Assembly (NCBI RefSeq): GCF_000166135.1
Contig: NC_014666.1
Location: 372,001 to 436,000, forward strand
DNA length: 64,000 bases
Source of the DNA: Pseudofrankia inefficax
GTDB lineage: Bacteria > Actinomycetota > Actinomycetes > Frankiales > Frankiaceae
Reading direction: 5' to 3'
Shown: positions 28,019 to 35,839 of the stretch, piece by piece
Numbering within the stretch: position 1 is the stretch's first letter
Layout: each line of letters begins with the position of its first letter
The notes under the pieces: generated by a model
What the model was told of the DNA's origin: nothing
What the model saw: the letters and a program-made list of their open reading frames with translations, nothing else
Databases searched by the model: none
Made by a program: the position numbers and the translations under genes

Positions 28019-28733
28019 GGTTCCTCCCGGTCTGCACTTTTTGTCCCCTGCCTGATCGGCAGCGCGTACCTCGTCATCGCTCGACGAAGCACGCGCGTCC
28101 GACGGTCACAGCGCGGCGCCGCATCTGACGACGCCGTGGGTGGTGACTCGGGGATGTTGTGGACTCGCGGTTTCCGCGGGTGGCGGCGCGCAGGCGACAT
28201 CGCCCCGCGGGACCGGCTGCAACCGATCCCGCAGGCAGTTCCAGTCGGGGTCGCGGTGCCCTTTTCGGGGGCGTCACGAGTGAACCGACCGGGTCGGCGC
28301 CTGCGTGGCCGTTCCTAGCGGAAGCTCCTGCGTCCCCACCTCCACCGCACTCCACCGGGAGCACCAACGGGGTCACGGCCGGTCAGTTGCGACCGTCCGT
28401 GAGATGCGGCGGAGTCTATCCACACGTCTGCGGCGTGCGCTCGTTTTTGAGCCTCCCGCCCCGTGACATGTTTGGCCAACTGCGGGCCTACCTGCGGGTA
28501 CGTAGCCACTATGTGGCGAGCGGCGTTCCCCGGACGCGCCGCGCAAACGGGGTTGAAAAGCCAAAGATCAGCGGGCGGATTTTCCGCAAATGTCACTCAG
28601 CTGTCGCCGAAAGGCCGTGCTGCCACGGTCGGCTGCCGCCGGATCGCGGCTTCTCGCCGACGCGGTCCGGCGGCGCCCTGGACCGCCCGCGCCGGATCCG
28701 GCGCGGGCGCCGTGAGAGCTACCCAGAGCTACC
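28019..28733. other. Long gene-free region upstream of hppA
   Basis: No convincing gene is found in 715 bases between the anti-sigma kinase stop and hppA. It contains the terminator palindrome at 28684-28709. It should include the hppA promoter and leader. No riboswitch could be recognised by eye. Confidence 0.55.
28684..28709. terminator. 26-bp perfect palindrome after the bldG/anti-sigma genes
   Basis: The 26 bases from 28684 are perfectly self-complementary (CGCCCGCGCCGGA and its inverse) with no loop bases. They lie 24 bp beyond the anti-sigma kinase stop on the minus strand, so a terminator is likely, although no T-run follows. Confidence 0.65.
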
Positions 28734-29327
28734 TCAGAGGGCGGACGCCAGGCCTCCGTCGACCAGGGACGTGGTGTCCCAGGTCATCGTGACGACGGTG
28801 CCGACGCCGTCCGGGCGGCGTCGGACCTCGACGTCGTCGACGAGCCCCTCGATGAGGGCCAGCCCGATGCCGGGCGGCAGCGCCGACCCGGCGCCCGCGG
28901 AGTCCGCGTCACCGGGCAGGTACTCGGCACCAGGGCCGCCTCCGGCGGTCTCCGTGCCGTAGCCGGCCACGCCGAACAGGGCGGGCAGGCCGAGCGGCCC
29001 GCCGTCGGGGCCAGGAGCCGCGTCGTCGCCCGGCTCGCCGGAGTCGGCGACCGAGACGGTGAAGACGCCGTCGGCGCTGGTCATCCTCACGACGACCAGG
29101 TCCTCGGGGGCGCGAAGGCGGTTCACGTTCACGGCCCGCAGGCAGGCCTCGCCTACCGCGAACCTGATCTCGTCGAGCGCGTCCGTCGGCACCAGGGACC
29201 GCCGGGCGACCGCCGTCGCGATCATGCGGGCGGTGCGGACATGTCCTGGCAGGGCGGCGATGCGCAGCTCCACGGTGGACGTGCCGAGAGCGGGTGGGTC
29301 GACGGTGGATGTGTCGACGGTGGACAT
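28734..29327 (-). CDS. Anti-sigma factor ATPase (RsbW-like), BldG partner
   Basis: This 197-residue HATPase_c kinase is of the anti-sigma type, encoded next to bldG as in Streptomyces (the SCO3548/ApgA position). It should phosphorylate BldG and sequester a sigma factor. The N-box region reads EIRFAVGEACLRAVNVNR; the usual Mg-coordinating Asn appears replaced by Arg, although an Asn lies close by. The G1 box is VSVADSGEP and the G2 region GIGLALIEGLVDDVEV, with a long Gly/Asp-rich insert between them. ATG 29327 has GGGAGG upstream. Kinase activity is uncertain because of the altered N-box. Confidence 0.85.
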   Translation of the reverse strand: MSTVDTSTVDPPALGTSTVELRIAALPGHVRTARMIATAVARRSLVPTDALDEIRFAVGEACLRAVNVNRLRAPEDLVVVRMTSADGVFTVSVADSGEPGDDAAPGPDGGPLGLPALFGVAGYGTETAGGGPGAEYLPGDADSAGAGSALPPGIGLALIEGLVDDVEVRRRPDGVGTVVTMTWDTTSLVDGGLASAL

Positions 29328-29649
29328 GCGGCGCCTCCCACCGATCTGCTTCTCCGGCGACACGAGGCCGCCCGCACGGGTCCGGGGCGCAGATCGGCGG
29401 GTCCCCGGCCAGGGGCACATTCTGGTCGTTCGAGGTAGAGCTTGTCCTGTTTCGCTCCTCCACCTGCCCGTCGCTCACGGCGACGAGTGCTGAGGTGGGC
29501 GAGGCCGGGCACCAGATCCCCGCCGGCTCCGGTGCGAGCCGGCGGGGACGGCAGCCGTGACAGCCCGACCGGCCGCCTCGGCGAAGCGACCCGTGAGAGC
29601 CCAGGCCCGCGTCGAGGCGACGCGAGCACGGACCAGCCGATCTCCCCGG
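29328..29649. other. bldG to anti-sigma intergenic region
   Basis: The 322 bases between bldG and the anti-sigma kinase contain the 13-bp hairpin at 29517-29548 and no gene I can support. Part of it may hold a separate promoter for the kinase gene. Confidence 0.55.
29517..29548 (-). terminator. Hairpin between bldG and the anti-sigma gene
   Basis: TCCCCGCCGGCTC (29517-29529) and its perfect inverse (29536-29548) enclose CGGTGC. It lies about 100 bp downstream of the bldG stop. Partial termination here would make more BldG than kinase. Confidence 0.65.
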
Positions 29650-29991
29650 TCAGTCGGTGGCGGCGAGCGCTTCCTCGACGGAGGCGTGGATCGGGAAGAC
29701 CTTGGTCAGGCCGGTGATCCGGAAGATCTTGAGGATTCGCTCCTGCGTGCACACGAGGCGCAGCGAGCCGTCGTGCGCGCGGACCCGCTTCAGGCCCCCG
29801 ACCAGGACGCCGAGGCCGGTGGAGTCGAGGAACTCGACACCCTCCATGTCGACGACCAGGTGGTAGGAGCCGGCGGAGACCAGGTCGATGAGCTGCTCGC
29901 GCAGCTTCGGCGCGGTGTAGACGTCGATCTCGCCGCCCACGACGACGACCGTGTGGTCGCCTTCCTGGCGGGTCGTGAGGGACAGGTCCAC
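29650..29991 (-). CDS. bldG: Anti-sigma factor antagonist BldG
   Basis: The 113-residue STAS-domain protein is nearly identical in pattern to Streptomyces BldG ([43 protein letters not shown]). BldG is needed for aerial growth and antibiotic production and works by partner-switching with its anti-sigma kinase. The phospho-acceptor is Ser57 in [13 protein letters not shown]. The GTG at 29991 is preceded by AGGAGG. The gene lies just before the anti-sigma kinase and faces the helicase gene across a 567-bp regulatory gap. Confidence 0.96.
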   Translation of the reverse strand: MDLSLTTRQEGDHTVVVVGGEIDVYTAPKLREQLIDLVSAGSYHLVVDMEGVEFLDSTGLGVLVGGLKRVRAHDGSLRLVCTQERILKIFRITGLTKVFPIHASVEEALAATD

Positions 29992-30558
29992 GGGGGTCCT
30001 CCTGGGTGTTGCGTCGTCGGCGGTGCTACGTCGTCACGGAGCGTCTGGTGGTCGTCCGGCTGCGCGGTGGCCGGCCCGGCAGGTCCGGTTTCAGGCGCCA
30101 CTACCCCACCAGACGGAGAATCAATCCGCCTGGCTCGGGCACAACCAGCCGTTGCCGCCGCGCCGGGATGACCCCGCGCGCCGGACCTGACGCGTACCGA
30201 CGCCACCGGAAATCTACGCCGGATCTTGCGGCTTCGGGTGCGACTGTCGGTGACCGAGCTTCGTTCGGTTGTCAGAAGACACCGCAGTGGCTTCCACGGC
30301 CCCGTCCTGTCACCTTTCGGCGCCCGTTTGCGTGATATGTCGGATGCGTGTGGGTTGTCCGCCAGATTGTCGCGCCCGCCTGGTCCGTCGCGACGTCCTG
30401 GGCCGCGGGGGCGGATGTTGGCCGTTTCCGTGATTTCCTGGCTGTCACGCGGGTCGCTCGCCGAATCGGCTCGCCCGGCACGGTCCGGGTGTGACCAGCG
30501 ACCGGCCCGGCCCGCTATGCCGCCCTGTCCTGACCGGGGGCGCACTATCCTGACTCGG
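29992..30558. other. Divergent regulatory region bldG/helicase
   Basis: These 567 bases lie between divergent bldG and the helicase. A frame open from 30226 runs into the helicase but lacks conserved sequence. TATCCT at 30546-30551 is a good -10 hexamer for the helicase. BldG homologues have multiple promoters, which could explain the length. Confidence 0.55.
30546..30551 (+). promoter_or_regulatory. -10 element of the helicase gene, probable leaderless start
   Basis: TATCCT at 30546-30551 ends seven bases before the GTG at 30559. Transcription would therefore begin at or next to the start codon, giving a leaderless mRNA. No ribosome binding site precedes the GTG. Confidence 0.45.
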
Positions 30559-33093
30559 GTGATTCCGACGGTGGGGACCGACCGGGGCTCCGAGATCCTT
30601 TCCCGGCTGCGGGCGGACCGTCGGCGCGACCGCTGCGTCACCCACGTCGAGCGGGTCCCGGCCCGCCTGGGGTCCCCGGTCGACTGGCCGGACTGGGTGG
30701 ACCCGCTGCTGCTGGGCCGGCTGCGGGCCGCGGGCGTGACGGCGCCGTGGAGCCACCAGGCGGCGGCGGCGACAACCGCGCACGCCGGCCGCAGCGTCGT
30801 GCTGGCCACCGGGACGGCGTCGGGAAAGTCGCTCGGCTATCTGCTTCCGGTGCTCAGCGCGCTGCTCGCGGATCCCGGCGCGCGGGCGCTGTACCTGGCG
30901 CCGACCAAGGCCCTCGCGCACGACCAGCTGCGGGCGATCCGGGCGCTGACCCTGACCGCGGTCCGGGCCGCGAGCTACGACGGCGACACGCCCGCCGCCG
31001 AACGCGAGTGGGTGCGTGCGCACGCCAACTTCGTGCTGACGAACCCGGACATGCTGCATCGGGGGATCCTGCCGGGACACCGTCGGTTCGGCCCGTTCCT
31101 GCGGGGCCTGCGCTTCGTCGTCGTCGACGAGTGCCACGGCTATCGCGGGGTGTTCGGCGCGCACGTCGCCCAGGTACTGCGCCGGCTGCGCCGGGTCTGC
31201 GCCCGCTATGGGGCGGACCCGGTCTTCGTGCTGGCCTCGGCGACGGTCGCCGACCCGGGCGTCGCGGCCGGCCGCCTGACCGGGGTCGACGTGGACGTGG
31301 TCGACGAGGACGGCTCGCCGCGTGGCGCCACGGACTTCGTCCTCTACGAGCCGCCCCTGTTCCTCACCGCGCCTCGGGACCAGCCGGGCACTGCCGCGGC
31401 CGGGATCAGCCGTCAGCGGACGCCACAGGGCGGTGGGGGGCCGGGCGACGGTGCGGGCCTTGAGACCCGTGGGGGCCTGGGTGCCGCTGGGGGACCAAGT
31501 GCCGAGCAGGGGCCAAATGCCGGCCAGGGGCCAAGTGCCGGAGCAGGGCCGGGTTCCGTGGCGGGGCCAGGTGGGAGCCAGGGGGTGGGTGCGGGGGAGA
31601 ACGGGGCGCCCGTGCGGCGATCGGCGACGGCCGAGGCGGCGGACCTGATGGCGGACCTGGTCGTCGACGGGGTGCGCACGCTGGTCTTCGTCCGGTCCCG
31701 TCGGGCCGCCGAGGTGGTCGCCAACTCGGCGCGCCGGGCGCTCGGCCTGGTGGCCCCCGAGCTCGGCGAGCAGATCGCCGCTTACCGGGCCGGCTACCTG
31801 GCCGAGGAGCGGCGCGAGCTGGAGGCGCGGCTGCGCTCCGGCGACCTGCTCGGCGTCGCCGCGACGTCCGCGCTCGAGCTCGGCGTCGACATCAGCGGGC
31901 TGGACGCGACAGTGATCGCCGGCTACCCGGGCACGCTGGCCTCGCTGTGGCAGCAGGCCGGGCGGGCCGGGCGGGCGGGCCAGGGCGCGCTGGCGGTGCT
32001 GGTCGCGAGGGACGACCCGCTGGACACCTACCTGGTGCACCACCCGGAGGCGGTGTTCGGCCGGCCGGTCGAGGCGACGGTGTTCGACCCGGACAACCCC
32101 TACGTCCTCGGCCCCCAGCTGGAATGTGCCGCCGCGGAGCTGCCCGTCACCGAGGCCGACCTGGCCCTGTTCGGCCCGTCGGCCAGGGCGGTGCTCGACG
32201 ATCTGGTCCGCCGCGGCAGGCTGCGTCGGCGCCCGAACGGCTGGTACTGGACGCAGCGGTCGCGCCCGGACGTCGACATCCGGGGCGTCGGCGGCACGCC
32301 GGTGCGGATTGTCGAGGCCGACACGGGCCGTCTGCTCGGCACCGTCGACGCGGCCACCTCCCACTCCACCGTTCATGCCGGCGCGGTCTACCTGCACCAG
32401 GGCGTGAGCTTCGTCGTCGACGAGTTGGACCTGGACGAATCGGTCGCGTTCGTCGTCCGCGCCGCGCCGGACTGGACCACGACCGCCCGCGATCACACCG
32501 ACATCCGCATCGTCGAGTCCAGCCGTTCCAGGCCGGTCGACGACGACCTGACGGTGTTCTTCGGCACCGTCGAGGTGACCAGCCAGGTCGTCGGCTACCA
32601 GCGACGGCTGATCACGACCGGCGAGGTTCTCGGCGACGTGCCGCTCGACCTGCCGCCGCGCCACCTGCGCACGCGCGGCGTCTGGTATACGGTCTCGGAC
32701 CGGCTGCTGGAGCAGGCGGCGATCGAGCCGGCGGACGTGCCCGGCGCGGTCCATGCCGCGGAACACGCCGCGATCGGCCTGCTCCCGCTGTTCGCCACCT
32801 GTGACCGGTGGGACATCGGCGGCGTCTCGACCGCGCTGCATCCGGACACCGGCCAGACGACGATCTTCGTCTACGACGGCCACCCGGGCGGCGCCGGCTT
32901 CGCCGAGCGGGGGTATGGGCGGTTCGAGCCGTGGCTGACCGCCACCCGGGACGCGGTCGTGGCGTGTGAATGCCCCGCGGGCTGCCCGTCCTGCGTCCAG
33001 TCACCCAAGTGCGGCAACGGCAACGACCCGCTGGACAAGGCCGCGGCTGTCCGCCTGCTCGACTCCGTCCTGGAGCGGATCCGCTCGGCCTGA
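30559..33093 (+). CDS. DEAD/DEAH-box helicase with DUF1998 (MrfA/YprA family)
   Basis: This 844-residue superfamily-2 helicase belongs to the group with a C-terminal DUF1998 zinc domain. In Bacillus such a protein (MrfA) repairs mitomycin crosslinks. Walker A ATGTASGKS is at about 83-91, and the DECH box is at 190-193. Helicase_C motifs include SALELGVDISGLD and QQAGRAGRAGQG. The zinc cysteines are in CECPAGCPSC and CGNGND near 803-821. A low-complexity Gly/Pro/Ala insert (about 278-354) separates the two helicase lobes. The GTG at 30559 is chosen by the nearby -10 element. In actinomycetes the neighbouring tad genes are named after this helicase. Confidence 0.94.
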   Translation: MIPTVGTDRGSEILSRLRADRRRDRCVTHVERVPARLGSPVDWPDWVDPLLLGRLRAAGVTAPWSHQAAAATTAHAGRSVVLATGTASGKSLGYLLPVLSALLADPGARALYLAPTKALAHDQLRAIRALTLTAVRAASYDGDTPAAEREWVRAHANFVLTNPDMLHRGILPGHRRFGPFLRGLRFVVVDECHGYRGVFGAHVAQVLRRLRRVCARYGADPVFVLASATVADPGVAAGRLTGVDVDVVDEDGSPRGATDFVLYEPPLFLTAPRDQPGTAAAGISRQRTPQGGGGPGDGAGLETRGGLGAAGGPSAEQGPNAGQGPSAGAGPGSVAGPGGSQGVGAGENGAPVRRSATAEAADLMADLVVDGVRTLVFVRSRRAAEVVANSARRALGLVAPELGEQIAAYRAGYLAEERRELEARLRSGDLLGVAATSALELGVDISGLDATVIAGYPGTLASLWQQAGRAGRAGQGALAVLVARDDPLDTYLVHHPEAVFGRPVEATVFDPDNPYVLGPQLECAAAELPVTEADLALFGPSARAVLDDLVRRGRLRRRPNGWYWTQRSRPDVDIRGVGGTPVRIVEADTGRLLGTVDAATSHSTVHAGAVYLHQGVSFVVDELDLDESVAFVVRAAPDWTTTARDHTDIRIVESSRSRPVDDDLTVFFGTVEVTSQVVGYQRRLITTGEVLGDVPLDLPPRHLRTRGVWYTVSDRLLEQAAIEPADVPGAVHAAEHAAIGLLPLFATCDRWDIGGVSTALHPDTGQTTIFVYDGHPGGAGFAERGYGRFEPWLTATRDAVVACECPAGCPSCVQSPKCGNGNDPLDKAAAVRLLDSVLERIRSA

Positions 33094-33341
33094 GGGAACC
33101 CGTTGTGCCTGAGGCGGATATGTCCGCGCCAGGTGGGTACTTCGCGATCGTCAGGGTGATCTAGGCCGTCGCCGGGCTTGCCCGGCCGGCGGACGAGCGC
33201 CCGGCAGGATCGCCCGTCCCTTCGCGAGGGGCTCCGCCGGTCCGTCGTAGCGGATCGACGGAGCGGGCCTCGGGAGACTGGCGATCTTCTGTCCGACGAC
33301 CACGAGGAAATCCGAACTAGTCGGGGGATCTGGAGGTCAGG

Positions 33342-34163
33342 GTGTTCACCCTTGGCGTGGTGCTGCTCGTCATCGCGGGCGGGCTCACCGCGGACATCGT
33401 GCTGGAGAGCAACGACGTGACACAGGTCGCGCTCTTCGGTCACGAGTTCGCATTCGACAACTGGCGACTGTTCGCCTTCGGGCTGCTCACCGGTGTGCTC
33501 ACCGTGATCGCCCTTCAGCTGATGTGGGGTGGCCTCGTCCGTGGTGGCCGCCGCCGTCGGACCCTGCGGGTTCAGCGGCGCGAGCTCGCTGCCGCGGGAC
33601 TGGCGACCGGGTCGACCGTCCCGCAGGCGACCACTCCGGCCCCGCAGGCCACGGTTCCGCAGGCCACGGTTCCCCGGGCCACCGTTCCCTCGGCCACCGT
33701 TCCGCAGGCCGCGGCTCCGCAGCCGGCTACGGCTCCGCGGCCGAGGGTCCCGCAGGCGGCCGTTCCCCAGCCGACAGGTCCGACCCCGCAGGCCACGGCT
33801 CCGGTCCGGTCGAGGTTCGGCCGCCGCTCGACCGATGGCACGTTGATCGGGTCCGGCCGTGAAACTCCGGCGGGTGCCGCGACCGTGGCCTCGGCTGAAG
33901 GCGCCCGCACCGGCCCGGCGCCGGTCGTCACCGCGGACGACTCGGCGACTGCGACGATGCCCTTCCGGCGCTTCCGTCGGCCGGTGGGCAAGCCCGCCGA
34001 CTCCGACGGTGCGGCCGCCGACCGGGGCGACGCCGTCCCCGCGCAGTCGACGAGCAGGACCGGCGCGGGCGCGGTCTACCCGTCGGACCGCCCCAAGGAC
34101 CGGGTGGTTGCCCGTGCCCGCGGCGCGCGCGACACCGTTGGTCAGGACACCGCTCGCGACTGA
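33342..34163 (+). CDS. Two-helix membrane protein with Pro/Thr-rich repeats
   Basis: The 273-residue protein has two membrane segments near the N-terminus (about 2-18 and 43-62) joined by a short loop with FGHEFAFDNWRLF. A basic stretch follows (RGGRRRRTLRVQRRELAA), then a long disordered tail. The tail begins with tandem VPQAT-like five-residue repeats (about residues 90-130). The N-terminal pattern resembles small actinobacterial membrane proteins of unknown function. GTG 33342 has TGGAGG upstream. It is converging on the tad operon, with a shared terminator. I do not recognise a function. Confidence 0.72.
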   Translation: MFTLGVVLLVIAGGLTADIVLESNDVTQVALFGHEFAFDNWRLFAFGLLTGVLTVIALQLMWGGLVRGGRRRRTLRVQRRELAAAGLATGSTVPQATTPAPQATVPQATVPRATVPSATVPQAAAPQPATAPRPRVPQAAVPQPTGPTPQATAPVRSRFGRRSTDGTLIGSGRETPAGAATVASAEGARTGPAPVVTADDSATATMPFRRFRRPVGKPADSDGAAADRGDAVPAQSTSRTGAGAVYPSDRPKDRVVARARGARDTVGQDTARD

Positions 34164-34207
34164 CATCCCGGGCGTGCGAACACCCCGACTTCTGTCCGCT
34201 GTCCAGG

Positions 34208-34252
34208 ACGGCCCACGGCCGAGACCGTTAGCCCGGTCCGGTCGTGGGCCGT
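34208..34252. terminator. Bidirectional terminator at the end of the tad operon
   Basis: ACGGCCCACG (34208-34217) pairs with CGTGGGCCGT (34243-34252); the inner GAGACCG/CGGTCC extends the stem. It lies between the convergent membrane-protein gene and the last TadE-like gene, whose stop lies inside it. Confidence 0.75.
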
Positions 34253-34686
34253 TGGGCCGCGCCGATCCAGGGCCCCGCCCGCGCGGTCGCCGCGAGCGGG
34301 CCGAACCCGCCTAGCGCGGGCGGCAGCCGCGCCGCCGCCACGACCTCAACCGTGCCGCCGCCCACCCGGCAGGCGATCAGATCCGTGCCGTTGCGTGCCG
34401 CGAACGTCCGGGCCTGGGCACAGACGGCCGCCGGGTCTCCCGTTCGGTCCATCGCCCCGGCCAGCGCCGCGAGGTCCGCGCCGGTGGCCGCCTGCCGCCG
34501 GGCCAGCGTCACCGCTCCGACGGCGAGCAGAATTCCTCCCACCGTCGCGACGACGAGCAGCCAGCCCAGCAGCAGGACTGTCGCGGAGCCACGATCCCCG
34601 TTCCGGTTCGCCTGCGGCGCAGACCATTGACCCGGGGGCGCGGACCGTGCCCGTCGCCGTCGTTCTGGCCTGGTCCCCGCGCTCAT
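34228..34686 (-). CDS. TadE-like protein of helicase/secretion neighbourhood
   Basis: The 152-residue protein has a basic N-terminus, then GDRGSATVLLLGWLLVV ATVGG with a single membrane helix (about 35-60) and ARRQAATGADLAALAGA, the pattern of TadE/TadG-like minor pilins found beside DUF1998 helicases in actinomycetes (Rv3654c type). An exported domain with two Cys residues follows. Minor pilins of this type are needed for assembly of Flp-type pili or a related secretion apparatus. Its ATG overlaps the stop of the upstream TadE gene (ATGA). Confidence 0.85.
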   Translation of the reverse strand: MSAGTRPERRRRARSAPPGQWSAPQANRNGDRGSATVLLLGWLLVVATVGGILLAVGAVTLARRQAATGADLAALAGAMDRTGDPAAVCAQARTFAARNGTDLIACRVGGGTVEVVAAARLPPALGGFGPLAATARAGPWIGAAQRPTTGPG

Positions 34687-35276
34687 CGTCTGTTCTCGCC
34701 GTCCGGCGGGAGTGGCGTCGCGTCGACCTCGGCCGGAGTAGCGACGTCCGCCGATGCCGCGTCGGTGATCGCCTGTTCGGACGGGGCCGTCGCCGTGGCG
34801 GTGAGCGCGACGGGCGTCACCAGTGGGCCGGCCGCGGCGAGCCGATAGTGCACCGTGACCGCGACCCGGTCGTCCTGGCGGCTGATCTTCACCGTCGCGC
34901 CGGCCGGCGCCGCGTCACGGACCCACGCGGCGACCTGCCCGTCGGCCTCGCCGCGGGCTGCGGCCCGCGCACCGATCCTTGCTGCCTCGTCCACGCGTGC
35001 CTGCGCCCCGACGGCCGCGAGCAGCCACAAGGCCACGATGATGATCGCGCCCAGGGTCGGCAGACCGAGGGCGAGCTCCGCGGTGGCCTGACCCCGGTCG
35101 GGCCGGCGGTTCCCTCGGTGGCGCGCCGGCGCAGCCGGGTCCGACTGACCGCGCTCATGGGCCGCCTGCTCACCGGGCCTCGCCGCTGGCGGTCGTCGCG
35201 GGTCGGGTGGCGTGACGACAGAGGAGCCGAGACCGCGAGCGGCCGGCGTCGCGAATGTGCTCCGGGACCGGTACAT
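34683..35276 (-). CDS. TadE-family pilus assembly protein
   Basis: The recognisable part is RGQATAELALGLPTLGAII IVALWLLAA, the TadE prepilin-like segment with a processing site before a membrane helix. An exported domain with a TVHYRLAA strand and an acidic Pro-rich tail follows. The frame is open far upstream; the ATG at 35276 is chosen because it immediately follows the stop of the DUF4244 gene. This gives 197 residues with a rather long charged N-terminus (about 85). A non-ATG start nearer the helix is possible. Confidence 0.78.
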   Translation of the reverse strand: MYRSRSTFATPAARGLGSSVVTPPDPRRPPAARPGEQAAHERGQSDPAAPARHRGNRRPDRGQATAELALGLPTLGAIIIVALWLLAAVGAQARVDEAARIGARAAARGEADGQVAAWVRDAAPAGATVKISRQDDRVAVTVHYRLAAAGPLVTPVALTATATAPSEQAITDAASADVATPAEVDATPLPPDGENRR

Positions 35277-35278
35277 GG

Positions 35279-35572
35279 TCAGAAGGGGAGCGTCAGCGCG
35301 CGGCGGACCACCGACATGATCAGGTCGTGGGTCGCCGAACTGCTGACGACCGCGTAGAGCACTCCCGCGAACGCCACCGCGGCGACCGTGCCGACGGCGT
35401 ACTCGGCCGTCGACATGCCGGCGTCGCCGGGCCGGTCCTCCCGGCGGAGCTGACCGGGCCGGCCCGGCGTGGCGTGCCGGTCCTCGGCTGGGCGCCGCGC
35501 CAGGCCGTGGGCCAGGACGGCGCAGCCCGCCACCATCGCGGCCAGTGAGACGACTGTGGGCAGCAGGGACAT
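35279..35572 (-). CDS. DUF4244 Flp-pilin-like protein
   Basis: The 97-residue protein ends with GMSTAEYAVGTVAAVAFAGV and a membrane helix, the DUF4244 pattern of actinobacterial Flp-pilin-like proteins at tad loci. The STAEYA motif mimics the prepilin cleavage/Glu5 region, so it is probably the main pilin. A separate hydrophobic stretch begins the protein (about 5-24). ATG 35572 has GGAGG eight bases upstream. It sits between the TadB-TadC fusion and TadE as in the mycobacterial Rv3654c-Rv3658c locus. Confidence 0.87.
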   Translation of the reverse strand: MSLLPTVVSLAAMVAGCAVLAHGLARRPAEDRHATPGRPGQLRREDRPGDAGMSTAEYAVGTVAAVAFAGVLYAVVSSSATHDLIMSVVRRALTLPF

Positions 35573-35839
35573 CGCTGAGACCTCCGTGGTCGGGGCGGGG
35601 AGCCACCTGGCCCACCGCGTCGCCGGCTGAATGCGGGCCCGCCGACGAGCCGCGTGGTCGGCGAGCAGGGAGATCGTGACCGGGCGGCACTCGTCGTGTC
35701 AGGCCGGACGAGCCGTCTGTGGAGAACGTCCGACTGTCCACAGGGCCGCCCCCAAGGCTGCGAGGCCGACGCGATGTCCAGAGCCCAGGGGCAGGCCCGG
35801 AACAACCCAGGAAGCGACTCGCGGGGAGGCGGGGCGCCT

